From Galaxea fascicularis (lineage: Eukaryota; Cnidaria; Anthozoa; Scleractinia; Euphylliidae), in NCBI GenBank assembly GCA_948470475.1, contig OX419347.1, forward strand, positions 13,366,675 through 13,430,674: 64,000 bases of DNA, in the 5' to 3' direction. Each line of letters opens with the position of its first letter. Within the stretch, counting starts at the first letter, position 1. A program made the translations under genes and the position numbers. Positions 58,427 through 64,000 of the stretch are shown here, one piece after another. A model generated the notes under the pieces. The model was not told where the DNA came from, did not search any database, and was given only the letters and a program-made list of their open reading frames with translations.

Positions 58427-60317
58427 GGTTGATTACTGACAACGTGGAAATAGCTAATGTTTTCAAAAAACATTTTACACACGGTATTGCTGCTCATATT
58501 CCTATTTTGTCTGAACATGCTTTTGTTAATCACCTTAGTGTCAAAGAAATTAGTCATAGATGTAATCATCTGCAATTTTCCTTCCACCAAGTTGAAGTGG
58601 GCTACGTCAAGAAACTGTTAGATTCTCTGAACCCTAAGAAGGCCACTGGACCAGATAAAATATCACCAAGGGTTCTTACTGTTTCTTCTGAGGCATTGGC
58701 AGTACCACTTACCAACCTTATAAATCACTGCATAACCATCCATGCTTGGCCAAGTTTGTGGAAACGCAGCAACGTGAGTCCCCTTTACAAGAAGGATAGT
58801 CCTACTGATAAGGCGAACTATCGTCCAGTGTCTGTGTTAAGATGCTTCTCTAAAATCTTGGAAAGAGTTCTGCATGACCAAATGGATGACTTTGCAAAGC
58901 TAATACTAAGTGATGATCTATCTGGCTTTTTGAAAGGTCACTCATGTGCAACTGCTCTCCTCAAAATGACTGATGATTTCAGAGCTTCTCTGGATAATAA
59001 GGATCACTGTATTGCCATTGCAGGGGATTTATCAAAGGCCTTTGACTCAATCTCTCATAGCCTACTTATTTCCAAGTTGAAAGCTTATGGCTTTACCGAA
59101 AGCGCAGTGAATCTTATTCGTTCATATCTGCATGTAGATTTCAACGAGTTAGGATCGGTAACAACTATTCGGATTGGAAAACAATTCAACATGGTGTTCC
59201 TCAAGGATCAATATTGGGACCTCTTTTATTCAACCTATTCATTAATGATCTTACTTATTTTGTTAACGTTGCTAAACTAAGGCTTTATGCTGATAATCAA
59301 TATACGTTAGAGTCAAGATCTCAGAGCAAATTCGATGTGCTTCAATCATGGTTCAAGTGTAATTACTTAAGTATAAACGAATCTAAAACTAAAGTATTAC
59401 CATTGGGTGACAATCCGCCATGTTATAAATTGTTTGCTGACCATACTAGGCCGCCCTTGGAAGTGGTACACGATATGAAGTTACTGGGTCTAACTATTGA
59501 CAGCTCCTTATCTTTTTAAGCCCACATTAAATCTGTATGTAATAAGGTTAATGTCAAAGTTAGTGCCCTTAGGAGAGTTCGTAAATTCATACCTTCAGAA
59601 GTGATGGTCAATATTTACAAGGCCTTTATTTTACCACACTTAGAGTACTGTGCTCCAGTCTTAGTTGGGCTATCATCTGGCCTATCTAATAAACTGGAGC
59701 TTACTAATCTGTATGCCATTAGATCTCTTTTGAACATGGCTAAGTCAAACTCATATAGTACCCTACTTGACCAAGTGGGACTAAAGACCCTAGAGCATCG
59801 TAGATATTCTTATGCTCTTTGCCTTTTTTTACAAATGTTTATATGATATGGGGCCGAATAATATTAGGGAGATGTTTTTATTTCGTACTAATAAACATGA
59901 CCTCAGAGGCTTCTGCAAGCTTGATCAGCCTATCTATTTTAGCAGATTCATGCATAGGTCATATCAGTACATCACTACAAGATTATGGAATAATCTGCCT
60001 GACTATGTAAGGAGAGCTCCATCTCTCAATATTTTTAAATCAAAGCTGGATGAGGTCAACTTGACTACTAGGATGGAGTGTGATTGTAACTTTTGTATAT
60101 AGTTTGAATTAACCATATGCTAGTTTTTTCTTAGTTTTATTGATTTGATTTCTATTTATTTCCTATATTGTATCATAATTTCTCATATTATTTCTTATAT
60201 TCTTTTATTTATTATTATTACCTTTTGATTAGCTTGTTATGTAAAGTTCTTATATTACTCTGGCACGTTCACGTTAAAACGAGTTTTTACTCATTGGTGA
60301 AATGTGGATAAATAAAT

Positions 60318-60354
<37 letters not shown>
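58427..60354 (+). mobile_element. 5'-truncated, decayed CR1/L2/Jockey-like LINE
   Basis: Successive frames encode a reverse transcriptase: LDSLNPKKATGPDKISPRVL, PLYKKDSPTDKANYRPVSVL, AGDLSKAFDSISHSLL, then after a frameshift near 59150-59190 GVPQGSILGPLLFNLFINDL and RLYADNQYTLE. The normally invariant YADD is YADN. A stop at 59517 and another frameshift near 59840 separate the C-terminal part (TTRLWNNLPDYVRRA), which ends at 60102. A 3' UTR then runs to a (TAC)n tail at about 60317-60354. The 5' part, including any endonuclease, is missing. It is inactive. Confidence 0.9.
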
Positions 60355-60355
<1 letters not shown>

Positions 60356-63300
60356 TTTGGTGTTCGGTGGGTAAACAAATCACAATTAAAATGAGATCTG
60401 CTGAATCCAATTGTCATTTGAAACGAATCATTGGTGTCAACCGAGGACACGAATAAACCCACGAGAATTAATGTGTCGCGAACGGACTTAACAATTGCGT
60501 AACGAAAAATTAAAAGGATTTGTATCTACGCGAAGAATACTATTCCTGTTTGAAGACTTATTTACGAACGTGGCGTCCATAAAAAAATTTTTACCTGAAG
60601 CAATTCCTTGGAATTTTTGTTGCAGCAGTTTCGAATTGGTTACTCAGACTTTAAGTCGATGTGTCAAATCAACCAAAAAACATATACGACACCAAAAGAC
60701 CTAAAAAGGAGTTCAGGTGAGACATTTTTATCGATGTCATCTTCGTAAATTTCTTTAAAACTGAGTCTTATTCCCGAAAAAGTCCGTATAATTTGCATCA
60801 TTACGTAAGATTAATGTCTGTTGTCAACCTTGGATTTCCTGTGGTTGGATCGGATTATGCGTATCAGCAAGGAATACAGACTGGTGCCTCCCGCGTGTTT
60901 GCCGGACCGAAGTGTGTTCTTCGCTCGTTGAGGCAAAATATCAAAAATGTATTTCATCCCTCGATGGCTGGTTTAGGAAATTGGCGCTTGGCCTTGTACA
61001 ACTTGGCTAGCACATTTTCGTCGACCTAAAACGTTACCGACGTGGTCCCCTTGATGAGCACAACTTTTGTTTAGCTTTACTGCCAGGCGTTCGGATTGGT
61101 GGGAGCCGCGAAAATGGATCAAAAGAAAATTTAAATGTTGGTAGCGGTAAAATAGGAGATTTCGTTCATGAATAGTGTTGCGTTACTTCAGATGTTGAGT
61201 AGCCTGTTTAACACGCTTTTAGATCGTGGGAGAACGTAGACTTCAATTCGGGTTTGAGGGATCGTGTTTTGTTATCACAGGGAATCTCCATGCAATGGGA
61301 CTCGTTGACTCGTGATTACGGCTTGAACTCCCTCCCCTTCCAAGTCCGCCCTTTTGAGCTGAAATCCCAGAGAAAATAAATCAGCCCTTCTGGTAAGAGG
61401 GATCCCTGGTTAAGAGGTCTGGGGAGACTAAAAAAACTCATGATAGAAGCATGATTTCAAAGATGAATTGAGCGGGACTTGACGAAACAGCTGTCCGCGA
61501 CTGCCTCTCCTCTGTCGATATCCTAGAGGTACTGGCCATGTAGCCAAGCTGGTATAATGCCTTTACGTTGCTTTTGATTATAAACTAAGAATTCAATTTT
61601 GTAACCGATGGAGTTATAGATATTAAAGGGCTTTCAATTAGGGGGGTTTGAGAAATCGGGTTTCAGTAGCTGTGAGTAAAGTAAGTCATGTGATTATGGT
61701 GTGAGTTCCTCGGGACAGAGTTACTTTGTAGCGAGTGCTTTGTTGTTACGTTTCTCTTACAAATGTTCACTTAGAGTGGTTTTAAATTTAGTGTCGAAGA
61801 TAATTTGGATTTGCTTTACTTCGATCTGTAACCGGTTTATTGAATTAGTGCCATTTTCTTCGTTAGCGGGAGCAAAAACCAAAACTAATCGTTACATTGC
61901 TCTCAGGAAGTTTCCCGCGCTTCGCGTTTCGCTGTTTTCATCTGTTTTTCTTTTGACGGGGAAGAAAATTTGCTTGAGTTTTGGTTTTATGTCATTTGAT
62001 TGAAAATCGCTGTTACAGTGCAATTCATGGGATAAGTTTACCCGGGTGGATAATTTCCGCAAAGGAATTCATCGCCAATAAACAACACTGATGTACTTCT
62101 AATACAACAAAAACACAGCGGTAGTTTTTCAAGACGATACTGTTGGTCTACCACTGCATAACATCACTAAAATCGTAGTTACTCCTTTGATCATAATTAA
62201 AGTACAAATAGAAAATTAATTGAAACTTTTTGTTCGAATAAAGACATGACTTACCGTAGAATAATATCAAACACGTCTAATTTAACAAAAACATTAATAT
62301 TGAAATTCTCACTACCCACTTACTTTAAGAACCAAACGTTTTGTGCTTCCGTCTCGCGTTGTATAGAAAGAACGGGCGTTTTCTCATCGATGGTGAACGG
62401 TAAGACCCCATCAGCTGTGTTTATTTCCATTCTGGCAGCTTTCACGCAATAAAACTCAGTCAAACGAGACGTATGAAAGTTCCAACGTTTCACGAAAGAA
62501 AATAGGAAATTACTCTCTATAAACGTCAAATCGCCGTAATTTTTTTTCCGCTGAAAGTATGGATAAGCTAGTTCATTCAAACACTGAATTAAATAGCGAA
62601 ACGACAGTTGGGTCTTTAAATAACTTCGATAGTGTTTAAGACCAGGCAGGAATACGGCACGCGAGACCTTTAAAATAAACACCTGTATAGACTTGGCGTT
62701 CCTGATATACCCTTTGAGAATTTTAATTAGGGGCCTTCCAATCTTTGAACCGTTTCATGGTTCACTGCCCCACATAGTAAAAGAATGCGAAACCGTCCCA
62801 GACCAATAATAATGCTATTCAAGGAAATCACATGTGCAAATCAATCGAATATTCAGAGAGAAAAACGGAACAAGAAATCAATAAATTATTTTAGAACATT
62901 ACATATAGGGCAAGTTGTGGAATTTGGCCTCTGTACTGTGAAAGAAAGTAAAGTAGGTGAGGCGAATTAGTTTTTAATTTCTTGATTTTTCGACCCATGA
63001 TTTGACAGGTTGGATGAACGAATACAGCCTCGATCGTACCTCAAAGGCTCACGAAACTGGAGTGAGAATCAACTGTTGTAAGACGCCGGCGATTAATTTA
63101 CCCGCTCTGCTAATTTATGGCATACATCAATACGACAAGAACGTTTCATTGGAAGTTTAAGAATTTCACTCACTAAACGTTCAACTTTGAGGCACAAAAG
63201 AACCATGTTGTGACTCGCTTGAATATAAAAACCAGGAGATAAAAACACTACAGTTATAGTTCCGTAAATATAGTTCATCTTGAGAAGTATATGAATATAG

Positions 63301-64000
63301 AAGATGTTTGGCCAGTTCATCATAGAGCACTGGACCGACGAGCGGAAGGGAGGTACGTCGCAGGTGCATAGCCCACAACAGAGCAAATATCATACTAAGA
63401 GGCTCTTAAAATAAACCGCGTTCAACTTCTACGTAACAAGAACCCACACACTTAACGACTTCGGCTACGTGATGGGAGGACTAACTGTCCACAGAGCCTC
63501 TTTCATGATGGAAACCGACTTATTAGAAGGATCGAGGTTCCGAAAAACAAGCGAGGGGCACAACAAATAATCGGTTCTTGTATTTGCGATGGCTCAATTA
63601 AGTGCTGTTGTGAATCTTCAAGAGATCGGCAGCTTATCAATCCAGGGAGAGGCACTCCTGCAATTCTTGGCAGGGGTGTCCCCACTCCCCCCGTTCTCCA
63701 ATTCCTGACCTTATTTCAGACCAAAACATTCCCTTTCCACACCCGTTTTCAGACCTGGCCCGGTTGTTCAAAGGCTGGATAGCGCTATCTACCGGATAAA
63801 TATCTATCCATTGGATAGTGCAATTAGCTTTCCCATTACTTATCGGCTGGATAGTGATTTATCCCGTGATAGTGCGTATCCAACGTTTGAACAACTGGGG
63901 CCAGGCCTCTAAAATCCCGCCATATCCCGTTTTCAGACCTGACCGTCCGTTGCGGTTAGATTTTCCCACCGGCTTTGTTGGTAAGATTCAGCTTGAATGA
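60355..64000. other. Right-hand intergenic stretch, no gene recognised
   Basis: Starts with a second copy of the TTTGGTGTTCGGTGGGTAAA block that also precedes the LINE. Open frames at 60793-61029, 61701-62003, 62320-62682 and 63093-63386 have no recognisable domains or splice context. A repeat fragment lies at about 62909-62935 (matches 56742-56768) and an inverted-repeat element at 63754-63906. Confidence 0.45.
63754..63906. mobile_element. Inverted-repeat element with GGATAGCGCTATC, copy B
   Basis: Same orientation and nearly the same sequence as 46163-46313: CTGGCCCGGTTGTTCAAAGG at the left and CGTTTGAACAACTGGGGCCAGG at the right. The right-hand inner palindrome is degraded (ATAGTGCGTATCC) relative to copy A. 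Confidence 0.85.

Noticed and set aside
62320..62682. 120-residue minus-strand frame with plausible composition
   Set aside because: No start context, splice signal or family resemblance could be found; left unannotated.
1..64000. CRISPR arrays, operons or bacterial-type defence systems
   Set aside because: The window is eukaryotic with spliced genes; the regular repeats are microsatellites and foldback transposons, not spacer arrays.

Overview
This is eukaryotic, AT-rich metazoan DNA. Intron-rich genes, tandem class A GPCRs with a shared intron position, and many short inverted-repeat transposons point to an anthozoan cnidarian, most likely a stony coral. That placement is inference; I cannot name the species. 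Gene models below were built by hand from splice sites, reading phase and protein similarity, without transcript evidence.

Layout. (1) 0.4-4.4 kb, + strand: a three-exon gene for an 88-residue secreted protein that looks like an astacin propeptide without its protease. (2) 6.7-9.2 kb and 14.8-16.5 kb, both - strand: two complete two-exon class A GPCRs sharing an intron after TM2. Between them, on the + strand, sits one orphan exon encoding TM1-TM2 of a third receptor. (3) 16.5-25.9 kb: no convincing gene; repeats and a LINE fragment on the - strand. (4) 25.95-32.1 kb, + strand: a complete six-exon, strongly divergent beta-tubulin. (5) 32.1-38.6 kb: intergenic, with several inverted-repeat elements. 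(6) 38.6-56.3 kb, - strand: a thirteen-exon orthologue of SLC38A9, the lysosomal amino-acid transporter and arginine sensor of mTORC1, with tandem ETS-like sites upstream. (7) 57.2-64 kb: a MITE, a decayed LINE and other repeats.

The genes look unrelated and do not form a pathway. The only local expansion is the GPCR pair plus the orphan exon. Much of the rest is a collection of non-autonomous DNA transposons. Several have readable target-site duplications, and many lie inside introns of the tubulin and SLC38A9 genes.

Most notable: the beta-tubulin, with changes at the benzimidazole and colchicine positions (Ala198, Ile200, Ser239), an MRDI start and an atypical tail; its fourth intron, largely a tRNA-derived SINE that abuts the 5' splice site; the protease-less astacin propeptide; a 1.39 kb inverted-repeat element with coding remnants in SLC38A9 intron 1; and a 475 bp transposon with CGAAA-repeat arms and a perfect 9 bp target duplication.
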